DNA from: Yponomeuta sedellus
Taxonomy: Eukaryota > Arthropoda > Insecta > Lepidoptera > Yponomeutidae
Assembly: GCA_934045075.1 (NCBI GenBank)
Contig: OW203732.1
Location: forward strand, 21,184,279 to 21,248,278
Direction: 5' to 3'
Length of the DNA stretch: 64,000 nt
The translations under genes and the position numbers were made by a program. Positions 10,112 to 20,542 of the stretch are shown here, in pieces; within the stretch, counting starts at the first letter, position 1; each line of letters starts with the position of its first letter. The notes under the pieces are model-generated. The model was not told where the DNA came from, searched no databases, and worked only from the letters and a program-made list of their open reading frames with translations.

Positions 10112-10438
10112 AAATTACATTGATGCCGGGTCACCCATTAGCTAAGTTGGAAGAGCGCTGGCACAGTTAGCCAGAGGTCGCGGGTTAGAGTCCCGGCATG
10201 GGTGGAATTTTGAGCCTCTAAATAGGTTTTTAAAATTGTCCTTAGCACGGGTTAGTGGAATCATAGACCAAAAATGTGGAATATAAACAGAGAATATTGT
10301 AAAGAGGTTCGAAATTTCACTGATGCCGGCGAGTCGCCCATTAGCTGTTAGAAAGAGCGCTGGCACGGATAGCCAGAGATCGCGGGTACGAATCCCGGCA
10401 TGGGTGGATTTTTTAGCCTCTAAATAGGTTTTTAAATA
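10112..10438 (+). repeat. tRNA-bearing repeat, B subfamily, decayed dimer
   Basis: Two tRNA-like heads (about 10128-10204 and 10331-10407) in direct orientation. The B subfamily differs from the young A subfamily by CCCATTAGCTCAGTTGG in box A and GGTCGCGGGTT before box B. It ends CTCTAAATAGGTTTTTAAAT. The units are diverged and the spacer between them is shortened. Confidence 0.75.
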
Positions 10439-10599
10439 ATATAACCCTGTGGCCATCCCAGAAAAAAAAATGGAGTCGTTATGTCACCTCTTCCGATTAA
10501 ATGGTTGATTGCAGAAACGTGAGAAATTCAACGCAGTAGCAAACACACATTAAAGAAAGTCTATCATGGCTGTTTAGAATAGAAGTGTGATTTTGGCAA

Positions 10600-10975
10600 C
10601 ACTGTACTTGACAGCTGTCAGATGAGTTGGAACATTGACCTCTTGTTGTTTTTGTTGGTTGTGAAATGTGTAAATTGTGTGGCAATCAAATTGCTGGGCT
10701 TATATCTTCGTGCAAAGTGCGAAATAAGTTCAGGGACGGCTCCCAGTATTGACAGTGTTGTTGTTGGGCGACGGATCAACCAAAATAGTGAATATATTTT
10801 GGTGAAAAACGCGGTGCCGTGAAAGTGCACTGCAGGTAGGTAGCTTTCTAGGGAAAGAGCTCTTGGAGATAGACGGGGAAGTCTAGGGATCCCCAAACCT
10901 CAGTGCACCCATCCTGAACGGCGCCGGCTGCCAGGTCGAGAGGCGTCGACGCGGACAGACTTTGTAAGTATCTTA
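10600..10975 (+). other. GC-richer segment, possible 5' exon or element leader
   Basis: From about 10690 the sequence becomes GC-rich and unlike its neighbours, ending in GACTTTGTAAGTATC, which matches a 5' splice site consensus. A 66-codon frame at 10622-10822 starts with ATG but resembles nothing known. It could be a non-coding first exon of a host gene or the 5' leader of a retroelement; the sequence alone does not decide. Confidence 0.25.
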
Positions 10976-11059
10976 TTTTCTCATTAGTTTTTAGTATTAG
11001 TTTTCAAATGGGTCCTTTACCCAACATAGGCTTCAGTTACCGAGTAAAAGACGACCAAC

Positions 11060-11200
11060 GCATGAAAGGAAAACTTTGTAAAATTCCATTGAAAAATAAT
11101 TTAATGTGATTGTTAGTTCTTTGAAAAATCACTCCTACGGAACCCTACACTGCGCGAGCCTGATAAGCACTTAGCCAGTTTTTACTCTATGAAGCAACCC
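11060..11200 (+). repeat. Unclassified repeat related to 2905-3045
   Basis: Shares GGAACCCTACACTGCGC and flanking blocks with the earlier copy. Class unknown. Confidence 0.4.
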
Positions 11201-11610
11201 TGTTTGTAGCAGACAGTTTACTAAGAGGATATCCATAAATTACCCTTTTTACCACCTTTTTTACACTATTATTCTTTTGTCGCGGCATTATGCAGGACCT
11301 AGTAATAATTTTGCATAACTTGACACTACAGGAGACGGCAAAGCTTGCTTTCCACTATTATTAACTCAAACACTTAAGCAATTTCCGCTGTTTAAATTCT
11401 CTTCCTTCCATTTATTTAGATAAATACAAATAAGATGAGACTACTTTACTGTACACTGGAAAAACCATAAATACTAGTACAAAATAATTGTACAATAGTT
11501 CAATTGGCGGCCATATGCTAAAAACGATGTCTTCCAGACCACCTTATGATATAAAGTTGCTGAAGGAATTCAGAAAGACGGGTAACTAGTGCAAAAATAT
11601 TTATAAAATA
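11201..11610. other. No gene; antisense LINE tail at 11450-11555
   Basis: The segment 11450-11555 has TACACTGGAAAAACCATAA, CAATTGGCGGCC and TCTTCCAGACCACC, the antisense of the tetranucleotide-ended LINE tail. The rest is unassigned. Confidence 0.4.
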
Positions 11611-11619
11611 TGTGAATAT

Positions 11620-11826
11620 TGACGACCTCTGTGGCGTAGTGGTAGCGCATCTGCCTACCATGCAAGAGGTCCCGGGTTCGAATACCGGCTGGCGACACAA
11701 AAAAAACCAAGGTCTTGGATGTTTACATGTTTGTGAGGTCGTTGTTTCTGGTTCACGCGGCACGGGGTATCCTAGTGTGGGGCCAGAAGCAATATATGCG
11801 CCTGTATGTAAATGTTATGTTATGTC
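11620..11826 (+). repeat. tRNA SINE type G
   Basis: A tRNA-like head of about 72 bp (GACCTCTGTGGCGTAGTGG; loop ACCATGC; GGTTCGAATACC) is followed by a body with GTCTTGGATGTTTACATG and a tail ATGTAAATGTTATGTTATG. Other copies: 12555-12615 with 12940-13015, 32175-32350, 47005-47200. Multiple copies with a shared non-tRNA body show it is a SINE rather than a tRNA gene. Confidence 0.8.
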
Positions 11827-11875
11827 AAATAATATTATTTATTAGCGATACAAAACAACAATACAAACACTCGTC

Positions 11876-12010
11876 ACTGCCTCGTTGGTCTAGCCGCTAA
11901 GGGGCTTGGGTACCAAGACAGAGGTCGTGGATTTGATTTCCACTTAGGGCCGCCGAACATTTGTACAAGTTAGTAGTCTCAGTCTGGGTGTACTTTCATG
12001 TTTTCTCGTA
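11876..12010 (+). repeat. tRNA-like SINE, further type
   Basis: The head CCTCGTTGGTCTAGCCGC and a box B-like GGATTTGATTTCC resemble a tRNA, with the body GGGTGTACTTTCATG after it. Only one copy is visible in the window, so a decayed tRNA gene cannot be excluded. Confidence 0.5.
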
Positions 12011-12049
12011 CTTCGTACTTTCATGCTGGGTGAAGTGATTTTTTTGATT

Positions 12050-12330
12050 ACTAGAGCGGTTGAACGTCGGTTTCTCAATCTGGAGGTCGCGGGTTCGAGT
12101 CCCGGCATGGGTGGCATTTTTAGCCTCTAAATAGGTTTTTAAAATTTGCCTTAGCACGGGTTAGTGCAACAAAAAGAATATAATTAAAACTGATTTTATA
12201 CGGATTCCACTCGTTTATTACATTTTTTTTACAATTTTCCGACGTTTCGGGACTTTTTCAGGTGCCGTGGTCTCGGATGACTGAAGTGACAGGTCTTAAC
12301 TTGACCTGAGGTTAAGGTTAGCAATACCAT
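12050..12330 (+). repeat. Chimeric repeat: W-like head, B-type tail, then CGACGTTTCGG repeat
   Basis: A W-type anticodon arm (GGTTTCTCAATCTGGAGG) joins a B-type box B and tail (CGCGGGTTCGAGTCCCGGC, then CTCTAAATAGGTTTTT) at about 12080. From 12180 a CGACGTTTCGG repeat follows. The reverse arrangement of the same two repeats appears at 13690-13870. Confidence 0.55.
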
Positions 12331-12500
12331 TCGCTGACCGTGAAGGAAAACATCGTGAGGAAACGTGGGAGTCAGAGTTATTCAAATACCTCAGCGGTTG
12401 AAATTACCATCCGCTTTGGGCACGCGTGATAATTAAGCAGCCCATACTGTCTCTCTCTGAGAGAAGGGCTATGCCCTGCAGTGGGACGTTTATAGTTACA
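12318..12500 (+). repeat. W SINE, 3' part
   Basis: Body and tail of type W: CGTGAAGGAAAACATCGTGA, CTCTCTCTGAGAGAAG, then GCCCTGCAGTGGGACGTTTA. The tail contains the CAGTGGGAC motif shared with other families here. Confidence 0.65.
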
Positions 12501-12554
12501 TAAAAATAACTGTCTCCTACTTGTTCGTTACCACGAGAAAACAACGTGGAAGGA

Positions 12555-13015
12555 GAAGGTAACATATCATAACATTTACATACAGGCACATACATTGCTT
12601 CTGGCCCCACACTAAATATGGACTTGGCCGTCGGAGAGGATTTTTAAAAAACAAGACAAAGTTCAACTCGATGTTGATTAAATTAATTCTCGATTGAATT
12701 ACATAAATTATACTATTAAATTAAATACTAAGTTATTCTATTGATCACGATGATCAGGGATGTCCTCGCGCTACCAGCGGTGGTGCGGCAAAGGCTTCGG
12801 GGCTGCTCGCGGAGACCTCACATTGAGTGTTTGCTTGCTCAGCATCTAGATTTGGCAATCCTTCTGATGATTCATATTATATTGGGAATCTGCCTTTGTT
12901 ATATTGCAACCGGTGCAGGTACGGACTCGTAACACACTAGTATACCCTGTGTCGTGGGAAACAGAAACAACGACATCACAAACATGTAAACATCCAAGAC
13001 CTGGGCTTTTTTTTA
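12555..13015 (-). repeat. Type G SINE, split by about 325 bp
   Basis: The 3' part lies at 12555-12615 and resumes at about 12939-13015; the break falls inside the block CCCCACACTA/GGATACCCTG of intact copies. The intervening 12616-12938 has no recognised class. Confidence 0.5.
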
Positions 13016-13020
13016 GGTGT

Positions 13021-13130
13021 GGAAGGTTAGAAAACAAAGTCAATGGTACTTGCTCGCAATGGGAATAGAACCTGGGTCTCTCGCTTCAGAGTTCAATCTT
13101 CTACCCTCTGGGCTATCACAGCTCTAGTTA
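13021..13130 (-). repeat. W SINE, 5' part
   Basis: Reverse-complement tRNA-like head (GGGAATAGAACCTGGGTCTC; CTCTGGGCTATCACAGCTC) with the start of the W body. Several mismatches in the stems show it is an old copy. Confidence 0.55.
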
Positions 13131-13210
13131 TTTAAGTGAAAGTAATTTTTCTATTGAACGGGTCTAATCGCGATTATTTATTTGGTATAACGTAATTACA
13201 GTCTGTTAGC

Positions 13211-13689
13211 TTTCAAAATATACCTCGGGCCCTAGAGTAGGGTTCGGTTTTCGCCGAAAGCACACGAATGTAATACTACTTCCTGCTCTGCTTAAAACTT
13301 TTATTCACTATAGTATTTTCTAAGGTTAACACGAGCAGTAGACATAATTAAATCCGTTTCTTCCCTAGAATGATACGTGAGGCAATAGAGTTCCGCCGGC
13401 ATCCAAATTTTAATAGAGATCGTGGTTGGAACATACCGGTAGCATGGGAACCAGTGCTTAAGTGCATGAGACCCCCTTGCTAGAAGTGTGACTGTAGAAT
13501 AAATAATAAAAATAAATTTAATTTCAATTAATAATCAGTATCTTTAAGTTCATATAAAGTAATTAGTTTATAAATTTAATTTTAACTTCAATTACTAATA
13601 ATCAATATTGTTGACTTTATATAAAAAAATAAATGGTTTGTCTATTTTGGAACGTAACTTCATAATTAACTTTTGTAATTTTTGCCGAG
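13211..13689. other. No gene recognised
   Basis: AT-rich sequence with an approximate 60-bp internal duplication near 13505-13620 (AATTTAATTTCAATTA-like blocks). Confidence 0.35.
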
Positions 13690-13840
13690 GTTAGTAAACT
13701 AACCGTTAATGATTTCTAAAAGACACCTGTCACCTCAGTCATCCGGGACCACGGCACCTGAAGAAGTGCCGAAACGCTGGAAAATTGTAAAAAAAATGTA
13801 ATAAACGAGCATAAATCCGTATAAAAACAGTTTTAATTAC

Positions 13841-14236
13841 AAATTTAAAAACCTGTTTAGAGGCTAAAAATTTCACCCATGCCGGGATTCGAACCCGCAA
13901 CCTCTGGCTATCCGTACCAGCGCTCTACCAATTGAGCCAATGGGCGACTCACGGCATCAGTGAAATTTCGGGCTGAAATTTTCGGTCGGGGCTGTAAGTA
14001 ATGCAATTTGCTTAAGTCAGATGTCGCTGCCTGTACGTAATACAGAGAATATTGTAAAGAGGTTCGAAATTTCACTGATGCCGTGAGTCGCCCATTGGCT
14101 CAATTGGTAGAGCGCTGGTACGGATAGCCAGAGGTTGCGGGTTCGAATCCCGGCATGGGTGAAATTTTTAGCCTCTAAATAGGTTTTTAAATTTGTTCCT
14201 TAGCACGGGTTAGTGCATTAAAAATAAAAATAGTGT
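13841..14236 (-). mobile_element. Foldback retroposon, 396 bp, 12-bp TSD
   Basis: AGTTTTAATTAC is duplicated at 13829-13840 and 14237-14248. An antisense tRNA-like head (about 13876-13948) and a sense head (about 14089-14161) face each other. On the minus strand it begins ACACTATTTTTATTTTTAAT and ends at AGGTTTTTAAATTT. It interrupts a CGACGTTTCGG repeat. Confidence 0.85.
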
Positions 14237-14582
14237 AGTTTTAATTACTTTTATTCACTATTTTTAAATGTTATGTAAAGTTGTATTAAAAGCAACACGA
14301 GTTAGATAAAAGTTTGTCTCACTGGCTTACTGTTTTACCCATAATTTTTAAGACTCTGTTTCATTGTTTGTACCTAATATGTAAAATTGTGTTTCATTTT
14401 ACCTACTACCCTAACTATAAATGTATTGCGTGTTGTGATCACCTGCTTGTAGATACACTACAATCTTGTTTTGTAATACTCATATGCTTAACTGACATGT
14501 CATAGTGTAACTTTCTGTTTGGTGATTCTAAAATAAAATAAAAAAAAAATAATAATAAAAAAAAAAGTTATGAGTCATATTA

Positions 14583-14793
14583 CAGTGCGTTCACATTAAC
14601 TTGACGCGTGAGAGAATTGGTAACAAGGACATAACATGTGAATTAGCTTTTGGACCTAATCGGAAGATGGTAAAACAAGCCCTCAATCTTTTTATCTTCC
14701 CCAAGTAATGGGAATGATTTCTTATAACATGGTAACAGTAAACATCTCAGTGCTACCAATTCTCTCACGCGTCAAGTTAATGTGAACGCACTA
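14583..14793. mobile_element. TA-flanked MITE, 211 bp
   Basis: Inverted ends of about 40 bp start CAGTGCGTTCACATTAACTT and agree at all but a few positions. TA flanks both sides (14581-14582; 14792-14795 region). No coding capacity. End sequence and TA target point to Tc1/mariner-type mobilisation in trans. Confidence 0.85.
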
Positions 14794-14869
14794 TAGTTCC
14801 GATATTTCTTTAACATGAGTACATCCGATTCTATCCGATAGTAGCCGAGGTATATTCTAAAAGCTAACA

Positions 14870-15060
14870 ACTGTACCTTATTTCCCGAAGTTTTGGCAGC
14901 GTTGCAGTTGCCGTGGTCCCGGGTAAGACTAAATTGGCGAGTGCAGTCAATTATTGTGGGTAGTCATTTGAAATTTTTCGCAGCTAAGGTAATTACGTTT
15001 TACCTAATAAATAATAATCGTGGTAAATAAACCCGTTTAATATAAAACTATGTATGAGTA
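14870..15060 (-). repeat. CGACGTTTCGG repeat, rearranged
   Basis: Carries TTATTTCCCGAAGTTTTGGC and, inverted, GGTAATTACGTTTTACCTAA plus ATAATCGTGG, so two parts of the repeat face each other. Confidence 0.5.
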
Positions 15061-15552
15061 TCGCGAATTATTAAGAAATATTAAAGTTATTTTTATCATG
15101 AATAAACTCGTCAAGCCGTTATTTAAATAGCAACGCGAAGCCTTGTTTCAGTTTGTAATAATATCCCGCTTCTTAGTTAATTAATGTACAAGACTTTGGC
15201 AACTTTGAGGTCATCTAGACAAAGACGCGATTAAAATTACGCAGAAAGACAGTTTAAAAACGTAATTATATTTGGTGTTGCCAGTAGCTTCTGTTTTACT
15301 GCGAATTACGTATTTTTCAGTGTTGTTAATATTATATAATATATTTTTCAACGTCAATAGTCAACTTGGAATAAGACCGGAAATTGTACTGTATAATTTT
15401 CGTCGGACTACAATTTTTTTTACTTAACTAGTAACTATTTTAAATAATTCTGAATTCTGAAATGGTTCATGCCGAGTATACAAAGATTTAGTAGGCAAAT
15501 ATAGTTTGACATAATTTTATGTGGTTTTGCGTAATCGTGCACATTTTATCGT
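15061..15552. other. No gene recognised
   Basis: AT-rich unique sequence. No repeat or RNA signature identified. Confidence 0.4.
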
Positions 15553-15912
15553 TATCAACCCTTGTATGTCCCCGCTGCTGGGGCACGGGTCTCTTCCTGC
15601 ATTGCAGGAAGGTTAGGCCATACTCCACCACGGGGGCCAGTTCCGGGTTGATGGAGGATTGTAAGACAGTGGCGCGCCTTACTGTCAGAAGTTATCAAGC
15701 CGCCCCTATGGCCTCTGACATGGCTTAACGACTGCCATTATATGACAGCCGGCACTAACGGATTAATGTGCCTTGTGAAATACGGAAGCACTCGGAAAAA
15801 TGCCACTAGCGGTAGTCACGGGACGCTCACCCATCCTGTACCTGACCGCGCCTGTTGTTGCTTAACCAAGTGATTGATTCCAATCACTCAGTTTGCCTAG
15901 GCCACGAGCGCT
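15553..15912 (-). repeat. 5S-like SINE, nearly full length
   Basis: Minus-strand order: GAGTGATTGGAATCAATCAC head, TTAAGCAACAACAGGCGCGG, GGATGGGTGAGCG, body, and tail CCCAGCAGCGGGGACATACA. All blocks of the family are present with few changes. Confidence 0.85.
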
Positions 15913-15989
15913 TCGTGCGCATTTACTAAGAAAAAAAAGAAAGACATTTATTACAACAACAAGCACATGACAGAAGCAAAATAAACAGA

Positions 15990-16285
15990 TCTTCTTCTTC
16001 TTTGCCTCATCCCATTATTTGGGGTCGGCTCTCCTCGTTCTTTTGCTCCAGGATTTTCTGTCCTGGGTTGTCCGCTCGCTCAACTGGGCTCGCTCCAAGT
16101 CCTTTGCTACCATTCCCCACCAGGTGGTTTGTGGACGTCGTCTACCTCTTATGATGGATGGGATCTGTAGGGCATGTTTGATGACATGATTTCCCTCAGG
16201 TATCATCAAACAGATAAATTGACATAATCTGAGCACAACAGAAAGAAACGAAATACACAATGAACGCAACAAAAAAACATACATT
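15990..16285 (-). pseudogene. C-terminal end of an RTE/R1-like LINE ORF
   Basis: Minus-strand translation from about 16155 reads RGRRRPQTTWWGMVAKDLER, then AQDRKSWSKRTRRADPK and a stop, a typical ORF2 tail with the W, DLER and RRADP motifs. The DNA ends in a (GAAGAA)n run at 15990-16003. All catalytic domains are missing; it is a 5'-truncated insertion. Confidence 0.65.
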
Positions 16286-16289
16286 TAGC

Positions 16290-16447
16290 CTATGGTGTGT
16301 CTAAACTTCTGACAGTAAGACCAGCCACTAGTCTTGCAAGCCTCCGCCAATCCGGACTTGGCCCGTGGTGGGGTATGGCCATTACCTTCCTCGGGGAAGA
16401 GAACCGTGCCCCTTGGTGGGGACATAATGGGTTGATGATGATGATCC
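16290..16447 (+). repeat. 5S-like SINE, subfamily 2, 3' part
   Basis: Contains AGCCACTAGTCTTGCAAGCC and the tail TTGGTGGGGACATAATGGG followed by (GAT)n. Subfamily 2 copies with heads are at 49672-50028 and 52317-52637. Confidence 0.7.
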
Positions 16448-16560
16448 AATTTTGTTATAGGTTTAACTGACATTACAATTTTAAAAACCTATTTGGTGGC
16501 TATAAATTCCACCCATGCCAATATGACCTTACAATGTAAAAGTAACATTTTTCATTTGTT

Positions 16561-18585
16561 ATACTATTTTTATTTTTAATGCACTAACCCGTGCTAAGGA
16601 ACAAATTTAAAAACCTATTTAGAGGCTAAAAATTTCACCCATGCCGGGATTCGAACCCGCAACCTCTGGCTATCCGTGCCAGCGCTCTACCAATTGAGTC
16701 AATGGGCGACTCACGACATCAGTGAAATTTTGAACCTCTTTACACTATTCTCTGTATTACGTACAGGCAGAGACATCTGACTTAAGCAAATTGCATTACT
16801 TACAGCCCCGACTACCTACTTTGCAGTTAGGTTTAACATCGGAACGATATCACTGTACCCACATGATTATACTATTTTTATTTTTAATGCACTAACCCGT
16901 GCTAAGGAACAAATTTAAAAACCTATTTAGAGGCTAAAAATTTCACCCATGCCGGGATTCGAACCCGCAACCTCTGGCTATCCGTGCCAGCGCTCTACCA
17001 ATTGAGCCAATGGGCGACTCACGACATCAGTGAAATTTTGAACCTCTTTACACTATTCTCTGTATTACGTACAGGCAGAGACATCTGACTTAAGCAAATT
17101 GCATTACTTACAGCCCCGACTACCTACTTTGCAGTTAGGTTTAACATCGGAACGATATCACTGTACCCACATGATTATACTATTTTTATTTTTAATGCAC
17201 TAACCCGTGCTAAGGAACAAATTTAAAAACCTATTTAGAGGCTAAAAATTTCACCCATGCCGGGATTCGAACCCGCAACCTCTGGCTATCCGTGCCAGCG
17301 CTCTACCAATTGAGCCAATGGGCGACTCACGACATCAGTGAAATTTTGAACCTCTTTACACTATTCTCTGTATTACGTACAGGCAGAGACATCTGACTTA
17401 AGCAAATTGCATTACTTACAGCCCCGACTACCTACTTTGCAGTTAGGTTTAACATCGGAACGATATCACTGTACCCACATGATTATACTATTTTTATTTT
17501 TAATGCACTAACCCGTGCTAAGGAACAAATTTAAAAACCTATTTAGAGGCTAAAAATTTCACCCATGCCGGGATTCGAACCCGCAACCTCTGGCTATCCG
17601 TGCCAGCGCTCTACCAATTGAGCCAATGGGCGACTCACGACATCAGTGATCAGGTTTTTAAATTTGTTCCTTAGCACGGGTTAGTGCATTAAAAATAAAA
17701 ATAGTATAATCATGTGGGTACAGTGATATCGTTCCGATGTTAAACCTAACTGCAAAGTAGGTAGTCGGGGCTGTAAGTAATGCAATTTGCTTAAGTCAGA
17801 TGTCTCTGCCTGTACGTAATACAGAGAATAGTGTAAAGAGGTTCAAAATTTCACTGATGTCGTGAGTCGCCCATTGGCTCAATTGGTAGAGCGCTGGCAC
17901 GGATAGCCAGAGGTTGCGGGTTCGAATCCCGGCATGGGTGAAATTTTTAGCCTCTAAATAGGTTTTTAAATTTGTTCCTTAGCACGGGTTAGTGCATTAA
18001 AAATAAAAATAGTATAATCATGTGGGTACAGTGATATCGTTCCGATGTTAAACCTAACTGCAAAGTAGGTAGTCGGGGCTGTAAGTAATGCAATTTGCTT
18101 AAGTCAGATGTCTCTGCCTGTACGTAATACAGAGAATAGTGTAAAGAGGTTCAAAATTTCACTGATGTCGTGAGTCGCCCATTGGCTCAATTGGTAGAGC
18201 GCTGGCACGGATACCCAGAGGTTGCGGGTTCGAATCCCGGCATGGGTGAAATTTTTAGCCTCTAAATAGGTTTTTAAATTTGTTCCTTAGCACGGGTTAG
18301 TGCATTAAAAATAAAAATAGTATAATCATGTGGGTACAGTGATATCGTTCCGATGTTAAACCTAACTGCAAAGTAGGTAGTCGGGGCTGTAAGTAATGCA
18401 ATTTGCTTAAGTCAGATGTCTCTGCCTGTACGTAATACAGAGAATAGTGTAAAGAGGTTCAAAATTTCACTGATGTCGTGAGTCGCCCATTGGCTCAATT
18501 GGTAGAGCGCTGGCACGGATAGCCAGAGGTTGCGGGTTCGAATCCCGGCATGGGTGAAATTTTTAGCCTCTAAATAGGTTTTTAA
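16561..18585. mobile_element. Foldback array: seven 308-bp tRNA-bearing units, 14-bp TSD
   Basis: ATTTTTCATTTGTT is duplicated at 16547-16560 and 18586-18599, so the whole 2025 bp went in as one insertion. Four antisense tRNA-like heads are at 16636-16708, 16944-17016, 17252-17324 and 17560-17632; three sense heads are at 17868-17940, 18176-18248 and 18484-18556. Spacing is exactly 308 bp in both arms. The turn-around is at about 17648. Units are almost identical by eye; the visible exceptions include GAGTCAA for GAGCCAA in the first head and ATACCCAG for ATAGCCAG in the sixth. The left end is ATACTATTTTTATTTTTAAT, the right end AATAGGTTTTTAA, as in the other foldback copies. Confidence 0.92.
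17868..17940 (+). repeat. Representative tRNA-like head of the 308-bp unit
   Basis: CGCCCAT pairs with ATGGGTG as acceptor stem; GCTC/GAGC forms the D stem with box A TGGCTCAATTGG; CTGGC/GCCAG forms the anticodon stem around ACGGATA; box B is GGTTCGAATCC. Position 33 is C rather than U and one extra base precedes the acceptor 3' side, so it is tRNA-derived and unlikely to be a working tRNA. The boxes fit a Pol III internal promoter. Confidence 0.75.
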
Positions 18586-18599
18586 ATTTTTCATTTGTT

Positions 18600-18841
18600 T
18601 TTATTCTACCACCCGGTAATACAGGTAAACAGGCCAATTAACTTGATTAAATCGCTAATTAACTCTGCAAAAGACGTCACAATTGCTTTTCCAGAATAAT
18701 TTTGGAGAATTATACCGTTGAATAAGTACTTCGCTTGTTATATATTTTGTAAACACAATGTATTATTGTTGTTGTAACACAAAACCCAAAAACCTTATCT
18801 TCAATATCAATAATAATAAAAGTTATTTTCTATTAAATTAA
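18600..18841. other. No feature recognised
   Basis: AT-rich sequence after the array. No repeat or frame of note. Confidence 0.4.
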
Positions 18842-18930
18842 TCTAAAGATGGTAGCACAGTGAGTAGAACAATGGACTCGGAAACAGTAGACCCAGGTTC
18901 AATTCCCAGTGCGGACATGTAACCGTCTGC
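18842..18930 (+). repeat. W-like SINE head
   Basis: GATGGTAGCACAGTGAGTAG, then CCCAGGTTCAATTCCCAGTG. The body after 18930 diverges from type W, so this is either a fragment or a related family. Confidence 0.5.
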
Positions 18931-19249
18931 CAGTCGATATAATTGATTCAAAATCCTTTCAGTGCTTTAAATTGAAATTAAAAAAGTGGCTTGTCAAGCA
19001 AACAATTTGTAATATTGATGGCTGGCTTAATTAGCTGTTCTAATTATTTTAGATATACTTAAATAAAATATAAGTATGTATAAGAACCTGTGAGTGAGCG
19101 CTATGCTAATAGACGTTTCACAAACAATTGTGTTGATTGTCAATGTACATGTTGCGTTATATTTATTGTGTTATTTTGAATTGTCATTATTGAATCCGAA
19201 TTATAAACAAACTGACGTGTAAATTATAATTACGAATAAAGATGTCTAT

Positions 19250-19561
19250 TTAAAAACCTATTTAGAGGCAAAAAATTTAACCCATGCCGGGATTCGAACC
19301 CGCAACCTCTGGCTATCCGTGCCAGCGCTCTACCAATTGAGCCAATGGGCGACTCACGGCATCAGTGAAATTTTGAACCTCTTTACACTATTCTCTGTAT
19401 TACGTACAGGCAGCGACATCTGACTTAAGCAAATTGCATTACTTACAGCCCCGACTACTTACTTTGCAGTTAGGTTTAACATCGGAAAATTTTTAGCCTC
19501 TAAATAGGTTTTTAAATTTGTTCCTTAGCACGGGTTAGTGCATTAAAAGTAAAAATAGTAT
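19250..19561 (-). mobile_element. Foldback retroposon, 312 bp, 12-bp TSD
   Basis: AAAGATGTCTAT is duplicated at 19238-19249 and 19562-19573. One antisense unit is nearly complete; the sense part starts abruptly at 19489 with AATTTTTAGCC and runs to the tail. On the minus strand the ends are ATACTATTTTTACTTTTAAT and AATAGGTTTTTAA, as in the other members. Confidence 0.85.
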
Positions 19562-19579
19562 AAAGATGTCTATGTCTAT

Positions 19580-19740
19580 TACTTGCTAACTTTGAAGGAA
19601 AACATTGTGAGGAAACCTGAGTGTCAAGCTTAAAATTGCCAATCCGCGGTGGGCACTCGAGTTAATTAAGCCCATACTCGCTCTCTGAGAGAAGACCTGT
19701 CTGTGCCCTGCAGCGGGACGTTTATTTGCTACATAAAGAA
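19580..19740 (+). repeat. W SINE, 3' part
   Basis: AAGGAAAACATTGTGAGGAA through GTGCCCTGCAGCGGGACGTT. The head is missing. Confidence 0.6.
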
Positions 19741-19864
19741 AAGGTAAACCAATTTTTTTCTTCCACCTCCTGCGGTTGACTGGTAAAGAAAATGCTTAAG
19801 GCATTAAGTCCACCGTATTGTATTCATTTTAAAATGCAATGAAAGTAGGTATTAATATATAATA

Positions 19865-20065
19865 AACTCCCTGTTTCTCGTACACTAATAATCTAATAAT
19901 TGACATTTAGCAAACAGAATGTAAATTCTTTACGTTGAAATAAAATGATTTGAATTTTAATCTGTCAATCTGTATAGTTGACAGTTGTTTTTTTTCATAC
20001 TTCAACCAACTGAGAGCATTTTACAATAGATTAACCGATAGCGATTGTTCGAGAAACGCCCATAT
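19865..20065. repeat. Decayed MITE related to the unit at 4486-4608
   Basis: Left end CCCTGTTTCTCGTACACTAA and right end GTTCGAGAAACGCC are imperfect inverted ends like those inside the 4355-5031 structure. No clear target duplication. Confidence 0.45.
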
Positions 20066-20542
20066 TAATTTGAAAAAATTAAAACCTAACGGGTGAAGTT
20101 TAACATTGTTTTAATATTTTTTTATTTTTGTAAACTAACAGCATTATTATGGAGACGAAAATAAATGAAGAAAAAACGATGCCAAAAGGCGTGTACTGAA
20201 TATCCTCCTCTACCTCAGCGACAGTATATTTTCTTTCACGTATTTTAACGAGCTGTTCGTGTAATGCGTAACACGGAACGAAGGCGCGCAGCAATGGCCG
20301 CTAAAAAAATCACATAAAAAAGTGACATTCAAAAATAGAATGCGGAAGGCGCGCGCGCGAAATTACACAGCTCAGAACGAGCGGCGGCCGCATCCGTTTC
20401 CGGGGCCGCTTGGAGGGAGTATGTTTTCTTTTTTCGAATGTTTCCTCTTTTTCGGGGTGCCGCTGGCTGTTTAGTGGAACGCCAACATTTTTGCGTGAAA
20501 GGAATGAAATCGTCGACTGAAAAAAAACCCATGTAGGTATCT
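20066..20542. other. No gene recognised; GC-rich stretch
   Basis: Positions 20280-20480 are GC-rich with a (GC)n-like run. Minus-strand frames of 64 and 82 codons cross it but resemble no known protein. It may be a fragment of unique host sequence. Confidence 0.35.

Noticed and set aside
17868..17940. Functional tRNA gene cluster
   Set aside because: The heads recur in every unit together with long non-tRNA sequence, have C at position 33 and an extra base at the acceptor junction, and insert with TSDs. They are tRNA-derived repeats.
16561..18585. Hammerhead ribozyme in the tandem 308-bp unit, as in some SINE-like satellites
   Set aside because: A CTGATG core lies just before the tRNA-like head and a GAAA just after it, but the A after CTGATG is missing and the core is not directly joined to a stem in the canonical order. 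I see no cleavage-site arrangement. A covariance search would settle it.
16561..18585. CRISPR-like array
   Set aside because: The units are 308 bp, nearly identical throughout, inverted midway and tRNA-bearing. No short repeat with unique spacers exists, and the sequence is eukaryotic.
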